Assembly: GCA_017960885.1 (NCBI GenBank) | Contig: JAGCYI010000130.1 | Span: 1-64,000, forward strand | DNA length: 64,000 nucleotides | Origin: Bacteroidales bacterium | Lineage (GTDB): Bacteria; Bacteroidota; Bacteroidia; Bacteroidales; UBA3824 | Direction: 5' to 3' | Shown here: in pieces, positions 17,324 through 26,355 of the stretch | How the letters are laid out: every line of letters begins with the position of its first letter | Position numbering within the stretch: position 1 is the first letter of the stretch | Made by a program: the position numbers and the translations under genes | The notes under the pieces: generated by a model | Seen by the model: only the letters and a program-made list of their open reading frames with translations | Database searches by the model: none | Told to the model about the DNA's origin: nothing

Positions 17324-18748
17324 TTACAATGTACCTTGCTTCAGTTTTTCGATGTACGCATCAATATCATAAAGTTTTTGAGGAATATTGATATTCTGCG
17401 GACAGTGCGCCTTACATTCGCCACAGCCAATGCAGTGATTTGCCTGTCGTTTGGGTTCTACTACACGGTCGTAGCCGATAAGGAACCGTTTGCGAGCCTC
17501 CACAAAGTTGGCGTCCTGCCTTGATACCGAAATATCACCCTCGTTGACACACTTATTATAATGTGTAAAAGTTGTTGGAATATCCACACCGTAGGGACAC
17601 GGCATACAGTACTGACAAGCGGTACACGGCACGAGCGGGAATTTAACAAACTCATCTGCAACACGTTGCATAAATGCAAACTCCTCTTCGGTACAAGGTT
17701 CGAGAGGACACAGTGTAGAAAGATTGTCTTGAAGATGTTCCATATAGGTCATTCCCGAAAGGATTGTAAGCACATTGGGATGCGAGGCAAGCCAACGGAA
17801 TGCCCACGACGCAATACTGCTTTCAGGACGACGCTCGCGCATCATATCCTGAATGTGAGTGGGAAGTTTGGCAAGTCTGCCACCGAGTATGGGCTCCATC
17901 ACAAATACAGGTATATTCTTTTCCGTGAGGCGATTGTACAAGTATTCGGCGTCGGTGTTCATCGGGTTCAGCTGTTTTGCGTACTTCCAATCCACGTAAT
18001 TCATCTGAATCATCGAAAAGTCCCAATGGTATTTTTCGTGGTTGTCGACACAGAAGTTGAATGCATCGATGTCGCCATGATACGAGAAGCCGAGGTTTTT
18101 GATACGACCAGCCTCTCGCTCTTTCATAAGATAGTCGATAAGTCCGTTGTCAAAGAAACGCATTTTGCACGAATCCAATCCCGACATCTGGTTGAGCGAC
18201 ATGCCTACAAAATGAAGGTGCAGATAGTCGATGTAATCCACTTGAAGTTGTTTCATAGAGTTGTGATACATCTCTTTAGCGCCTTCAAGGGACCACGCCT
18301 GCGGTGCAAAGTTCGACAATTTTGTAGAAACAAAATACTTGTTTCGCGGATGACGGCTGAGGGCAATACCAGTGGCACGTTCCGAAAGACCCTTGCAGTA
18401 CGGCGGCGCAGTGTCAAAAAGATTCAAACCATGTTCGATAGCATAGTCTACAAGCTGGTTTACAGTTTCTTGGTCTATTTCGTCGCCGCTTTCACGTGCG
18501 CTCTGATTGCTTATGGTGGGGAGACGCATCATTCCGTAACCCAGGACTGAAATTTTATCTCCGGTCTTGGGATTAATGCGGTAGGTCATTTTGTCGGTGG
18601 GAATATTCTTCGAAACCGAGGTAGTGGTATCGTCAAGACCTTTTGATTCAACCACATTGCCGCATCCCGAAGCAGCCACTGCAGTAACTGCCGCCGATGC
18701 TCCGGCAATTTTTAGAAATTCGCGGCGTGATATATTGTTGTCTGACAT
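17324..18748 (-). CDS. Tat-exported aldo-keto reductase with ferredoxin domain
   Basis: 474 residues from the ATG at 18748; a TTG four codons upstream is less likely. The N-terminus has a twin-arginine signal (SRREFLKIAG) and then ASGCGN, a possible lipobox. The aldo-keto reductase barrel carries the usual tetrad: Asp and Tyr in FDTAPPYCKGLSE, Lys in FVSTKLS and His in YLHLHFVG. The C-terminus has a CTACQYCMPCP motif and CIGCGECKAHCPQNI, enough for one or two iron-sulfur clusters. Export of such a folded redox protein to the periplasm is inferred from the signal. It is the last gene of a unit with the membrane polyferredoxin, a likely electron partner. Substrate unknown. Confidence 0.88.
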   Translation of the reverse strand: MSDNNISRREFLKIAGASAAVTAVAASGCGNVVESKGLDDTTTSVSKNIPTDKMTYRINPKTGDKISVLGYGMMRLPTISNQSARESGDEIDQETVNQLVDYAIEHGLNLFDTAPPYCKGLSERATGIALSRHPRNKYFVSTKLSNFAPQAWSLEGAKEMYHNSMKQLQVDYIDYLHLHFVGMSLNQMSGLDSCKMRFFDNGLIDYLMKEREAGRIKNLGFSYHGDIDAFNFCVDNHEKYHWDFSMIQMNYVDWKYAKQLNPMNTDAEYLYNRLTEKNIPVFVMEPILGGRLAKLPTHIQDMMRERRPESSIASWAFRWLASHPNVLTILSGMTYMEHLQDNLSTLCPLEPCTEEEFAFMQRVADEFVKFPLVPCTACQYCMPCPYGVDIPTTFTHYNKCVNEGDISVSRQDANFVEARKRFLIGYDRVVEPKRQANHCIGCGECKAHCPQNINIPQKLYDIDAYIEKLKQGTL

Positions 18749-18785
18749 TGTTCTAAACAATTACGAATTAATAATTACTAATTTT

Positions 18786-18811
18786 GAATTATGCATTATG
18801 AATTATGCATT
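18786..18811. repeat. Short direct repeat between the redox genes
   Basis: Two copies of gaattatgcatt begin at 18786 and 18800 (14-bp period), next to gaatta/aattac-type words at 18770-18785. Similar AT-rich short repeats are common between Bacteroidota genes. The repeat runs into the stop codon of the polyferredoxin gene (18810-18812). Confidence 0.6.
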
Positions 18812-20282
18812 AAAAATCGCCATGCACAAGGTTGCCTTCCACATAGATAGCCGAGAACGGACGCACAGGACAGAGGTTTTCGCAAGCGCCACAGCCCAGA
18901 CAGCGTTCTGAATCAACAGAAGGAATCTTAACATCAGGATTTCCATCAAGAGGTACCATTGTGATAGCACCAGAAGGACAGTGTCTTGCGCAATTGCCGC
19001 ACGAAACACCATCGGTAACGGGCAGACAGTTTTGCTTAACCCATACGGCATGACCCGCACGGATGGCAGTTTTTTCCTCACGAGTGATTTTTTCAATTGC
19101 TCCAGTAGGACAAACCTCTGAACAACGTGTACACTCGGGACGGCAATAGCCGCGTTCAAAACTCATTTCGGGCTGCATTAAGCTATCCAAACGGGTGGAT
19201 GGCCTCAAAACTCCATTCGGACATTGCGAAACGCACAATTGACAACCTGTACAATGGTTTGAAAAATGCTTATAACTTCTTGAACCTGCAGGTTTTACTG
19301 GAATTTCTCGGTTTGGAATTTTCTTATCCTCGATTATGGCAAGACCGCCGTCAACTGTTTTTTCCTGAGCTTTAACTACAGATGAAACAGCCAATAAAGC
19401 TGTAGTAGCCAAGGTTTTGCGCAGCGAATCATCAACTTCGGGCGTTTCCTTTGACTCTGCTTTTTCTGCTTTGCAACGGCTGAAAACAATTGCCGATTTT
19501 TTGCAGACGTCGATACAGTTCATACAAGCCACACAGCGCGAATAATCAATCTTATGCGACTTATAATCAAGAGCCTGAGCCTTGCAGGTCTTTTCACAAA
19601 GTCCGCAATTTACACATTTGTCGGCTTTGATGTTAACCTTGAAAAGCGATTTGGTAGAAATCAAACCGAGGACAGTGCCCACAGGACAAACGGTGTTGCA
19701 ATATCCGCGTCCAGCCTTCCAACTCCAAACTGTAACTACAACGAATGTTACAATAGGAACAACAATTGCCCATCCGGCCTTGAACCAAACATCAAGGCTA
19801 TACATAGCATACGAATCGTAATGCTCCGCTATGCTTGCCCCGATATTATGAATCCATTGATAGATTGGTTGCAAAAGCAAACCAGCCATGCGCCCGTATG
19901 CGCTGTAAGGAGCAACCAAATCGGCAATTGGTGGGAAAAATATCAACGTAAGCACAAATACGCCAAGTATATAAAGGCGCAAAGAACGTTTTTCTTTCTT
20001 AAAGGAGAATCTACGCTTTTTAAAACGTCCTGCTATTCTGCTGATAAAATCTTGGAATACGCCCATAGGACAAATTACTGAGCAATAGACCCTTCCAAAA
20101 AGAAAGGTGAGAGCGAGAACCAACAATATCACACCTATGTTAAGCGACAATATTGCAGGCAAAAACTGCAATTTGGCCATCCAACCAAGGTAAAGATGCA
20201 AACCTTTGGTTATGTCCAAAAACAGCAAAGTAATACTTACCCAAAACACGAGGGCAAGCCAAAAACGGATTTTTTTCAACAT
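18810..20282 (-). CDS. Membrane polyferredoxin (NapH-like, multiple 4Fe-4S clusters)
   Basis: 490 residues. The N-terminal half has about five membrane helices with the paired CX3CP motifs of NapH/RdxA-like proteins (CSVICP near 67-72 and CNTVCP near 195-200). Two ferredoxin motifs follow (CVNCGLCEKTC 223-233, CVACMNCIDVC 250-260). After a short hydrophobic stretch at about 291-303 come four more Cys clusters (CTGCQLCVSQC, CRPECTRCSEVC, CGNCARHC, CLGCGACENLC). It probably carries electrons between a membrane donor and a redox partner, most simply the aldo-keto reductase encoded 61 bases downstream. Which side of the membrane the last clusters face is uncertain. Confidence 0.85.
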   Translation of the reverse strand: MLKKIRFWLALVFWVSITLLFLDITKGLHLYLGWMAKLQFLPAILSLNIGVILLVLALTFLFGRVYCSVICPMGVFQDFISRIAGRFKKRRFSFKKEKRSLRLYILGVFVLTLIFFPPIADLVAPYSAYGRMAGLLLQPIYQWIHNIGASIAEHYDSYAMYSLDVWFKAGWAIVVPIVTFVVVTVWSWKAGRGYCNTVCPVGTVLGLISTKSLFKVNIKADKCVNCGLCEKTCKAQALDYKSHKIDYSRCVACMNCIDVCKKSAIVFSRCKAEKAESKETPEVDDSLRKTLATTALLAVSSVVKAQEKTVDGGLAIIEDKKIPNREIPVKPAGSRSYKHFSNHCTGCQLCVSQCPNGVLRPSTRLDSLMQPEMSFERGYCRPECTRCSEVCPTGAIEKITREEKTAIRAGHAVWVKQNCLPVTDGVSCGNCARHCPSGAITMVPLDGNPDVKIPSVDSERCLGCGACENLCPVRPFSAIYVEGNLVHGDF

Positions 20283-20329
20283 AAAAGAGCCTTAATTAGT
20301 GATTTATTGAATGTTTGTTTAAAATGTGC

Positions 20330-20899
20330 CTACTTTGTAAAACTCATAAGAGTTGTAATTTCGTAGCCTTCGTCGTCGATTTCGGTTGTTGTCACTTCCA
20401 TCTTACTGTTGGATAGTGACAAAATGGTGATATCCTCCGAAGGACGGCCGCTCAAAAGCGTAGAAATAATCGAATCGCCTTTTAAAGACCAAGTACCAGA
20501 AACACTGTCGTTTGGACTTGAGAGCGTGAACGTTTTGTTACTACGAAGGTCAAAAAAGAAATTGCCAATAAGCTGATTCATATTTTCAGAGATGTCGGCC
20601 TTAATTGTATCGGTAACAAACTGCAACTTTTGAGATTCCACGAGGTCTCTCTGCTGTTTAAGAACCGGTTTGTGCACTTCGTCAGAAGTTTCAAGCTCCA
20701 TTTCAATCTGCTTCAACTTTTTATCCAACTCTTCGGTAGAAAGACGGCTCTGATATTCGCAAAAGCTATCGAAATCCACTATTTCAGCCTTCACAAGAGT
20801 CCATCTGCCCACAACCATCTGCTCGTAACTCTCTGAGCAGGCATAAAGGCATACAACTGCCAGAAATGCAAATATATATAATATCTTTTTCATTTTCAA
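20330..20899 (-). CDS. Lipoprotein with lipocalin-like domain
   Basis: 189 residues. A lipoprotein signal ends in LYAC, followed by a VVGRWTLVKAE motif typical of lipocalin-like domains. A predicted helical insert (about 45-95, acidic and lysine-rich) comes next. The second half has alternating strands (FFFDLRSNKTFTL, GTWSLKGDSIISTLL) ending in ITTLMSFTK. The same opening and ending pattern occurs in the two genes just upstream, so the three are likely paralogues. The start directly follows the stop of the TIR-like gene. Ligand unknown. Confidence 0.72.
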   Translation of the reverse strand: MKMKKILYIFAFLAVVCLYACSESYEQMVVGRWTLVKAEIVDFDSFCEYQSRLSTEELDKKLKQIEMELETSDEVHKPVLKQQRDLVESQKLQFVTDTIKADISENMNQLIGNFFFDLRSNKTFTLSSPNDSVSGTWSLKGDSIISTLLSGRPSEDITILSLSNSKMEVTTTEIDDEGYEITTLMSFTK

Positions 20900-21883
20900 T
20901 TAGTTAGAAACTTTTTTAAAAGTCATTTTTGTAATAATATCAAGATTTTCAACCTTTTCAGAAACTACAATAACCATAGTTCTATCGTTGAGTTCTTGCA
21001 ATTGCACTTGGTCAAACTGTGTATCGCCCTCAGGCTGAAGTTTAAGATAATGTGTACTTGGGTCGTATTCCCAATAGCCACGCTCAGGAGTTTCAGAAAA
21101 ACCAGAACGCACAAAATGGCGGTCGGAGGTAAACTGCAGAGAAGCCACACTAACAAGCTGTTCTACAGCACGCTGATGGTCGATACTATCTTGTTTTCTG
21201 GCTCTAAACTGGTTGTCGACATAGCTCTCCATACGCCATAAGCCAATAAGCGGATCTTCTGAGGTACGGATGTTTGAGTTGATGTTGACTGAGCTGAGAC
21301 TCTTATTCTGAGCACCTGGGTCGCTAGCATTTGGGCGGAACATAATTATTGCCAATAATATAACAACCAATGCCCCAAGCATATAGCAGATATTCTTATA
21401 AAAAGTTTCTTTGGAACCGTCGCCAGTGGATTTTTTAGCATTTGAAGATTTTGAAACCTGAGAGGCCCTGCGTTGTTTCTTGCTTTCCCTCTCCTGTTTT
21501 AAACGTTTGCGGTCGGCAAGGTCGCTATAGTTTTTGGAAAGGAGGTCCAAAAGGTCTTCAGAAGCGCTGGAAAACACGGTTTCAATATTGTCGATCCACA
21601 CATGGTCGTTGAGGAAATAACGCTGTGTTGCAGTGTTTTCCATATTAGAGGTTACAAATGGCACAACAGTTACATCCTTTTCCTGACATGTATCTAACAC
21701 ATTGATAAATTGCGGATTAGTGTCAGCCTTGGGTGTAAAGACCGCAATTACCAACTCGGGCAAATCATCAGATAAAGATGAAGCTCCGGTGGTTACACCA
21801 AATTTTTTTTGCTTTAAAATCTGCGCTAATTTTTCAGCGGTAGACTTGCCATCGGGCGCGTATAAAATAAGTATCTTTTCCAA
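20900..21883 (-). CDS. TIR-like domain, membrane helix, lipocalin-like domain fusion
   Basis: 327 residues. Residues 1-115 look like a TIR/flavodoxin-like fold: strand one KILILYAPD, strand ELVIAVFTP, strand VTVVPFVTSN and helix SEDLLDLLSKNYSDL. A basic coiled linker (about 120-155) leads to a single membrane helix (about 165-183, ICYMLGALVVILLAIIMF). Residues 210-327 repeat the lipocalin-like pattern of both neighbours (PLIGLWRMESY ... KMTFKKV). The expected topology puts the TIR-like part in the cytoplasm and the lipocalin-like part in the periplasm. At the place of the TIR NADase glutamate (the S-x-W-x-x-x-E region) I read NPQFINVL, so catalysis is doubtful. The gene is 2 bases after the preceding lipoprotein gene and touches the following one. 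Confidence 0.6.
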   Translation of the reverse strand: MEKILILYAPDGKSTAEKLAQILKQKKFGVTTGASSLSDDLPELVIAVFTPKADTNPQFINVLDTCQEKDVTVVPFVTSNMENTATQRYFLNDHVWIDNIETVFSSASEDLLDLLSKNYSDLADRKRLKQERESKKQRRASQVSKSSNAKKSTGDGSKETFYKNICYMLGALVVILLAIIMFRPNASDPGAQNKSLSSVNINSNIRTSEDPLIGLWRMESYVDNQFRARKQDSIDHQRAVEQLVSVASLQFTSDRHFVRSGFSETPERGYWEYDPSTHYLKLQPEGDTQFDQVQLQELNDRTMVIVVSEKVENLDIITKMTFKKVSN

Positions 21884-21885
21884 TT

Positions 21886-22290
21886 TTAATTAACTTTTGT
21901 AAAAACTGTCTTTGTTACGATGTCGTCTGCCTGCGTTGTCAATATAAGGCAGTCAGAAGTGATTGATTCAATGGTCATTATAGATTTAGAACCAGACTCG
22001 TCGATAATGTGCAACTGTTTGCCGTCGGCAAGGATTGTCCAACGTCCTTTGGTGGTGATAGAGTTAACGGTGTTAACGCAAGTGAGGTCGCTATTAAAAA
22101 TCGACTCAGAGTTTTTTGCCATCTCAACGTAAAATTCCTTAACGTCAGGATTTTCTGCTTCGGGACTATTGGTAGTGAGTTCGGTCATCTGCCATTTGCC
22201 AACAATAAGGTCTTCGGGTTTAGAGGCACACGAACATACACAAAACAAGGCAATTAAGATAATTACAGAGGTAAGAAGTTTATTTTTCAT
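21886..22290 (-). CDS. Small lipoprotein with lipocalin-like domain
   Basis: 134 residues. The signal peptide ends in a lipobox-like CSC (VCSCASKPED). Next come LIVGKWQMTELT, GRWTILADGKQLHII and the C-terminal IVTKTVFTKV, the same frame as the two following genes. This looks like the minimal form of the three-gene family. It is the first gene of a tight operon (2-base gap to the TIR-like gene) that may continue into the polyferredoxin and aldo-keto reductase genes, because the gap at 20283-20329 holds no clear terminator. Confidence 0.7.
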   Translation of the reverse strand: MKNKLLTSVIILIALFCVCSCASKPEDLIVGKWQMTELTTNSPEAENPDVKEFYVEMAKNSESIFNSDLTCVNTVNSITTKGRWTILADGKQLHIIDESGSKSIMTIESITSDCLILTTQADDIVTKTVFTKVN

Positions 22291-22393
22291 ATGTGTAAAA
22301 TTTAGTTTTTAATTTGAATAATTACAGCGCAAATATGCAAAAAAAAATGCAAAGAGATAAATAATTAACACAAAAAAAACTAAAAAAAATCTT

Positions 22394-24091
22394 CTACAAA
22401 TCTCCGTCTTCAGGAAGGATATGCTTGCTGAAAATAGATGATATATTATATAAAAGTGTGGCAAGGTCTGCAAGGTCGTCGATAAGCTGCATGTGAATCT
22501 CGTGAGTGAGTTCCACGTTGGGATTCTCGTCCCACAAACGCTTGATATGCGACAGTCGGAGGCTTTCGGCGCGGTCGGCGGTTTGCTTAGTCTCTGCAGC
22601 AACCACGGCTATTTTCTGGGTGTCGCGAGAGGCAAGTGCGGCGATTATATCTTTAAAATGCTTAGAAATCTCGTTGTAATAATGCTCAATCTCTTCGTGA
22701 CCCTCCTGCGAGAATGACTTGCCTAGGGTTATCAGTTTGTTGTAGAGAGGCTTGATGCCGCGATGGATTACGTCGCCCATACGCTCGGTCTGTTCCAAAA
22801 TCGAAATCAGCGAAAATATTTGAGATGTTATGATATTGGTAGCCTTGCGTTTACCTACGGCAAAAAGATAGTTGCGAACCTGTTCCTCAATAAAATCAAG
22901 TTTATTCTCCTTGATATCAAGGTCGGCGATGGTAAGTTCTATCATCCGTTTCGACTCAGGATCGTTGGGGTTAAAATCCAAAAGCGGTTTCAACGACTTG
23001 TCAAACATTCTGCCAGTCAGCTTGATAAGAGTAGCAGTTTCGGAAATAGATAGCTCAATAGCCGACTGCGGCATCACCACCACATTGATATCGATATACC
23101 TAAGGTGCGGAATATTGTCTTCGGGAATGGTGCGGTCGGGAAGTATCTTTTCGATAAGTTTGGCAACCGACAGTGTAAAAGGAAGTATCACAAACGCTGA
23201 CGCAAACATATATACTGTATGCACGTTGGCAATCTGACGTTCGGGTGTGATGTTCCAAATATCGCCGAGCCACTCTAAAAACATAACCAACAGCGGAATA
23301 AGCGGAACAAATATAAACGCAGGGACAATTTTTACAAAAAGATGGGCGATCATTGTGCGCTTGCAAGCCCTTGACGAACCCATAGAAGCCAAAACAACAA
23401 GAAGACTTGTGCCGATGCCGCTGCCTATTATCAGAGGGAAAGCCTCCTCCAAGCCCATCACGCCCTCTTTGGCAAACACCATCAAAATACCTGTGAACAT
23501 ACAGCTGCTCTGCATAATGGCTGTGGCAAGAGTTCCCACAAGCACTCCAATCAAAGGATTAGAGGCGGACGAAACCATTTCGAGAAACTGTGGCAACTCT
23601 TTAAGGTCGGAAACAGAAATGCTTAACAATTTCATTCCGTAAAAAACCAGACCAAAACCGAGAATGGCACTGCCGGCATCGCGAAGTTTGTCGTTGACAC
23701 CAACTGTTTTGAGAATAAATCCAGCAATTACAGGAATAATGGCATAAGCCGTTATGTCAAAGGCTATTAACTGACTTGTAAAAGTACTACCGATATTAGC
23801 ACCAAGTATTACAGGAACGGTTTGGAAAAACTGTATCAGATTGGTTTCCACAAAACTGAGCATCATAATTGTGGTGGCTCCGGTGCTTTGTGTTATCAGA
23901 GTAAGCAAAATGCCTGTAGCCATACTTGCAAAACGGTTTTTGTTGAGTTTTGTAAGTATTGTGCGGATATTGTTTCCAAGGCTGCTTTTGAGGCCGTTGC
24001 TCATCAGTTCCATACCCAGAAGGAAGAAAACCAAGCCGCCGAGCGTTCCAGTTACTACCGAAAACCAGTTAATATCAATGGAACCATCCAT
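22394..24091 (-). CDS. Na/Pi-cotransporter family protein with PhoU-like C-terminus
   Basis: 565 residues. The transport part has two inverted copies of the family core: first LGGLVFFLLGMELMSNGLK with LITQSTGATTIM, then GTLATAIMQSSCMFTG with IGSGIGTSLLV. The QS(S/T) motifs bind sodium and phosphate in NptA/SLC34-type carriers. After about residue 340 the protein becomes soluble and helical, as in PhoU-like domains (MIELTIADLDIKENKLDFIEEQVRNYL). It imports phosphate, or in bacteria may balance other anions. It lies 9 bases downstream of a hybrid histidine kinase gene on the same strand, so both are likely made together. Confidence 0.9.
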   Translation of the reverse strand: MDGSIDINWFSVVTGTLGGLVFFLLGMELMSNGLKSSLGNNIRTILTKLNKNRFASMATGILLTLITQSTGATTIMMLSFVETNLIQFFQTVPVILGANIGSTFTSQLIAFDITAYAIIPVIAGFILKTVGVNDKLRDAGSAILGFGLVFYGMKLLSISVSDLKELPQFLEMVSSASNPLIGVLVGTLATAIMQSSCMFTGILMVFAKEGVMGLEEAFPLIIGSGIGTSLLVVLASMGSSRACKRTMIAHLFVKIVPAFIFVPLIPLLVMFLEWLGDIWNITPERQIANVHTVYMFASAFVILPFTLSVAKLIEKILPDRTIPEDNIPHLRYIDINVVVMPQSAIELSISETATLIKLTGRMFDKSLKPLLDFNPNDPESKRMIELTIADLDIKENKLDFIEEQVRNYLFAVGKRKATNIITSQIFSLISILEQTERMGDVIHRGIKPLYNKLITLGKSFSQEGHEEIEHYYNEISKHFKDIIAALASRDTQKIAVVAAETKQTADRAESLRLSHIKRLWDENPNVELTHEIHMQLIDDLADLATLLYNISSIFSKHILPEDGDL

Positions 24092-24100
24092 AATTGCAAA

Positions 24101-25615
24101 TTACCTTATTACCGATGCTATTTTTTTAAGAAGTTCAATACGATCAATTGGTTTAGCTATATAATCTACACATCCAGTGTTTAGAATGCGTTCACGTTCA
24201 TCGTCCATACTAAAAGCAGTTTGAGCCACAATAGGCATAGTGGAATCAATTGCAAGAATCTCGCGTGCAGCGGCATAACCATCTTTTACAGGCATTTGCA
24301 TGTCCATAAGGATAACGCCGGTGTCGCGATTTTGCTCAAAAAGCGAAACGCACTCCTCGCCGTTCTGTGCCCAGAGTATCGTGGCGCCAGTTTTCGACAA
24401 TATCTTTTCGAGCAGAATATAGTTGATGCGGGCGTCTTCGGCTATGAGGATTTTCTTTCCTGAAAAGACAAAATCTTGCGAAACCGAAACCGAGGCGGCA
24501 GGTGATGGTTGCGACACCCTCTTAAGTGGCAGACGGATAATAAATTCAGAACCCTCGCCTTCATGAGATTTCACCTCAATAGTGCCGTTCATAAGCTCTA
24601 CAAGGTTCTTGGTAATGGCAAGTCCCAGACCTAATCCGCTGTTGCTCTTGATGGCTCCGATTTGAGTAAAACGGTCAAATATTTTGATAAGCATATTGTT
24701 AGGTATGCCGATGCCGGTATCTTTTACCACAAATTCCAAAGTATTTGCCGACAACTCATAACTAAAAGAAACAGAGCCTTTTTCGGTAAATTTAATGGCG
24801 TTGCTCAGCAGGTTTATCAATATCTGTTTAATACGCTGCGGATCACCTGTAATCATTCTTGAAGAGGGCACTTGTGGTTTTACGCACACAATATTCAAAT
24901 CCTCCGTCTTGTTGCATTCCGAGCGAAAAATCAACGACCATTGCTTAAGTTCGTCAAACATTGATTCAATGTCGAACAAGCTCTCTTCTATCTGTATCTT
25001 GTTGTGTTTAAGTTTGTTAAAATCAGAAAAATCATCGAGCAGAAGCAAGAGCGACTTACAACTGTTGCGAATATAAGTAAGATATTGCGCACGGTCGGCT
25101 CCGCTCAAACTGTCGTCGTCTAAGATATTGCTGAACCCGATAATTGCATTCAACGGACTGCGCAGCTCGTGTGCCACATTTGAATATACCTCGTCGCTAT
25201 GGTTAAGAGCATCCAATTCTGCTTTGGAAACCTCGTGCACCATTGCGAAGACGCCATTTTTTTCAACAATCCTTACCAAGGTAAACTTGCAGCGCAAAGT
25301 TTTGGTGTTGCCATCGGGCATTATTATATTAAAATAAAAGTCTGCCTTTTCGCAAATATGCTTCAGAACTCCTATAAACTTACGCTTGATTTTATATAGG
25401 TCAGTCGGTGAGATAATATCTATCAGATTGCTTTCCAAATACTTATATGTACGCCCCGTCATACGTCGAATTTCGTTATTGACGTGCACGAGCTGTTTTT
25501 CGTAAAAGATAGCTATGCCTGTGTCGATAGATTGCACAATCTGATTGAGAATATAATAGTTTTCTATCAACTTATCTTTCACTGTTAAACCGTGGTTGGC
25601 GATAGATGTATACAT
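24101..25615 (-). CDS. PAS-domain hybrid histidine kinase with receiver
   Basis: 504 residues, no membrane helix, so probably cytoplasmic. A PAS-like domain (about 20-130) is followed by HisKA with His149 in SNVAHELRSPLNAIIG. HATPase_c follows, with the N box NLLSNAIKFT (about 268-277), DTGIGIP (299-305) and GLGLGLAI (327-334). The C-terminal receiver has acceptor Asp438 in ILMDMQMP and the conserved lysine in YIAKPID. No output DNA-binding domain is attached, so phosphoryl transfer to another protein is expected. Its tight linkage to the Na/Pi-type transporter suggests a signal related to phosphate or ion status; that is inference from position only. Confidence 0.93.
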   Translation of the reverse strand: MYTSIANHGLTVKDKLIENYYILNQIVQSIDTGIAIFYEKQLVHVNNEIRRMTGRTYKYLESNLIDIISPTDLYKIKRKFIGVLKHICEKADFYFNIIMPDGNTKTLRCKFTLVRIVEKNGVFAMVHEVSKAELDALNHSDEVYSNVAHELRSPLNAIIGFSNILDDDSLSGADRAQYLTYIRNSCKSLLLLLDDFSDFNKLKHNKIQIEESLFDIESMFDELKQWSLIFRSECNKTEDLNIVCVKPQVPSSRMITGDPQRIKQILINLLSNAIKFTEKGSVSFSYELSANTLEFVVKDTGIGIPNNMLIKIFDRFTQIGAIKSNSGLGLGLAITKNLVELMNGTIEVKSHEGEGSEFIIRLPLKRVSQPSPAASVSVSQDFVFSGKKILIAEDARINYILLEKILSKTGATILWAQNGEECVSLFEQNRDTGVILMDMQMPVKDGYAAAREILAIDSTMPIVAQTAFSMDDERERILNTGCVDYIAKPIDRIELLKKIASVIR

Positions 25616-25744
25616 ATCCGTATTTCTTTAATAAAAATCGATTGTAAAAATAAAGAATTTTTTTGACAAATATCAAGGATTGACAATTTTAATCCAATTT
25701 TTTTTTAAAAGATACGTTAATAGGGTAACTAAAAACCAAAAAAG

Positions 25745-26350
25745 ATGTTAAATTTTAAAGGAATAATAGCAGCAGCAATACTCTGTGTGTCAGCAGGTTT
25801 ATGCACAGCACAAAGCAATATCAGCGCCGCGCTCACAGGATTAGGCGCAGATTTTGGCGACCGCGAAAATGCTCCAATCTACAAAATAAAAGCCGACGAC
25901 GCCGGTAAAATTCTTTTGGAACCCGGATTGAGACTCGGCGGCGAAATATACGCTTCTGATATCACGAGTTTAAAGTTTGCACAAACCATCAAACTCGACT
26001 GCATGCAAAAAGCAGCTTTCAGCACACAAATAATGCTGAGATTCAGGTTGTTTAAAATTTACAAACACTCATTGTCGATTGGCATAGGTCCGTGCGGATT
26101 CTACCGTCAGACATGGGAAGACGAGGAAGGCTATATTGACGAAGGCGTATACCACAGCGGAAGTTTCCAAACAAAGATTTCATGGCTGAGCGGCGAATTG
26201 GAATACAACTATTATCTGTCGAAAAAGAACGACTTGTCGGTGGCTATAGTACACGGCTCGCCAGAAGGAATAGCACTTGCAATAGGCATCAAACATTGGA
26301 TTTCGCGCAAAAGCAGCCACTGCAACACCTGCCCGAGTTTCAAGCACTAA
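25745..26350 (+). CDS. Secreted protein, possible outer-membrane beta-barrel, unknown
   Basis: 201 residues. A signal peptide (cleavage after CTA, near residue 22) is followed by alternating short strands typical of small outer-membrane barrels (AAFSTQIMLRFRLFKIY, HSLSIGIGPCGFYRQTW, WLSGELEYNYYLSKKNDLSVAIV, GIALAIGIKHWI). The C-terminus is unusual: a short Cys-rich tail, HCNTCPSF. I do not recognise the family. It converges on the DUF3108-like gene with five bases between the stops. Confidence 0.6.
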   Translation: MLNFKGIIAAAILCVSAGLCTAQSNISAALTGLGADFGDRENAPIYKIKADDAGKILLEPGLRLGGEIYASDITSLKFAQTIKLDCMQKAAFSTQIMLRFRLFKIYKHSLSIGIGPCGFYRQTWEDEEGYIDEGVYHSGSFQTKISWLSGELEYNYYLSKKNDLSVAIVHGSPEGIALAIGIKHWISRKSSHCNTCPSFKH

Positions 26351-26355
26351 GAGCA

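Noticed and set aside
17561-18550. Open frame of 329 codons antisense to the aldo-keto reductase
   Set aside because: Same reason: the reductase strand carries all motifs.
20900-21883. TIR-like gene as an anti-phage NADase system
   Set aside because: The expected catalytic Glu is not visible, the partners are lipoproteins rather than known defence genes, and no other defence gene is near.
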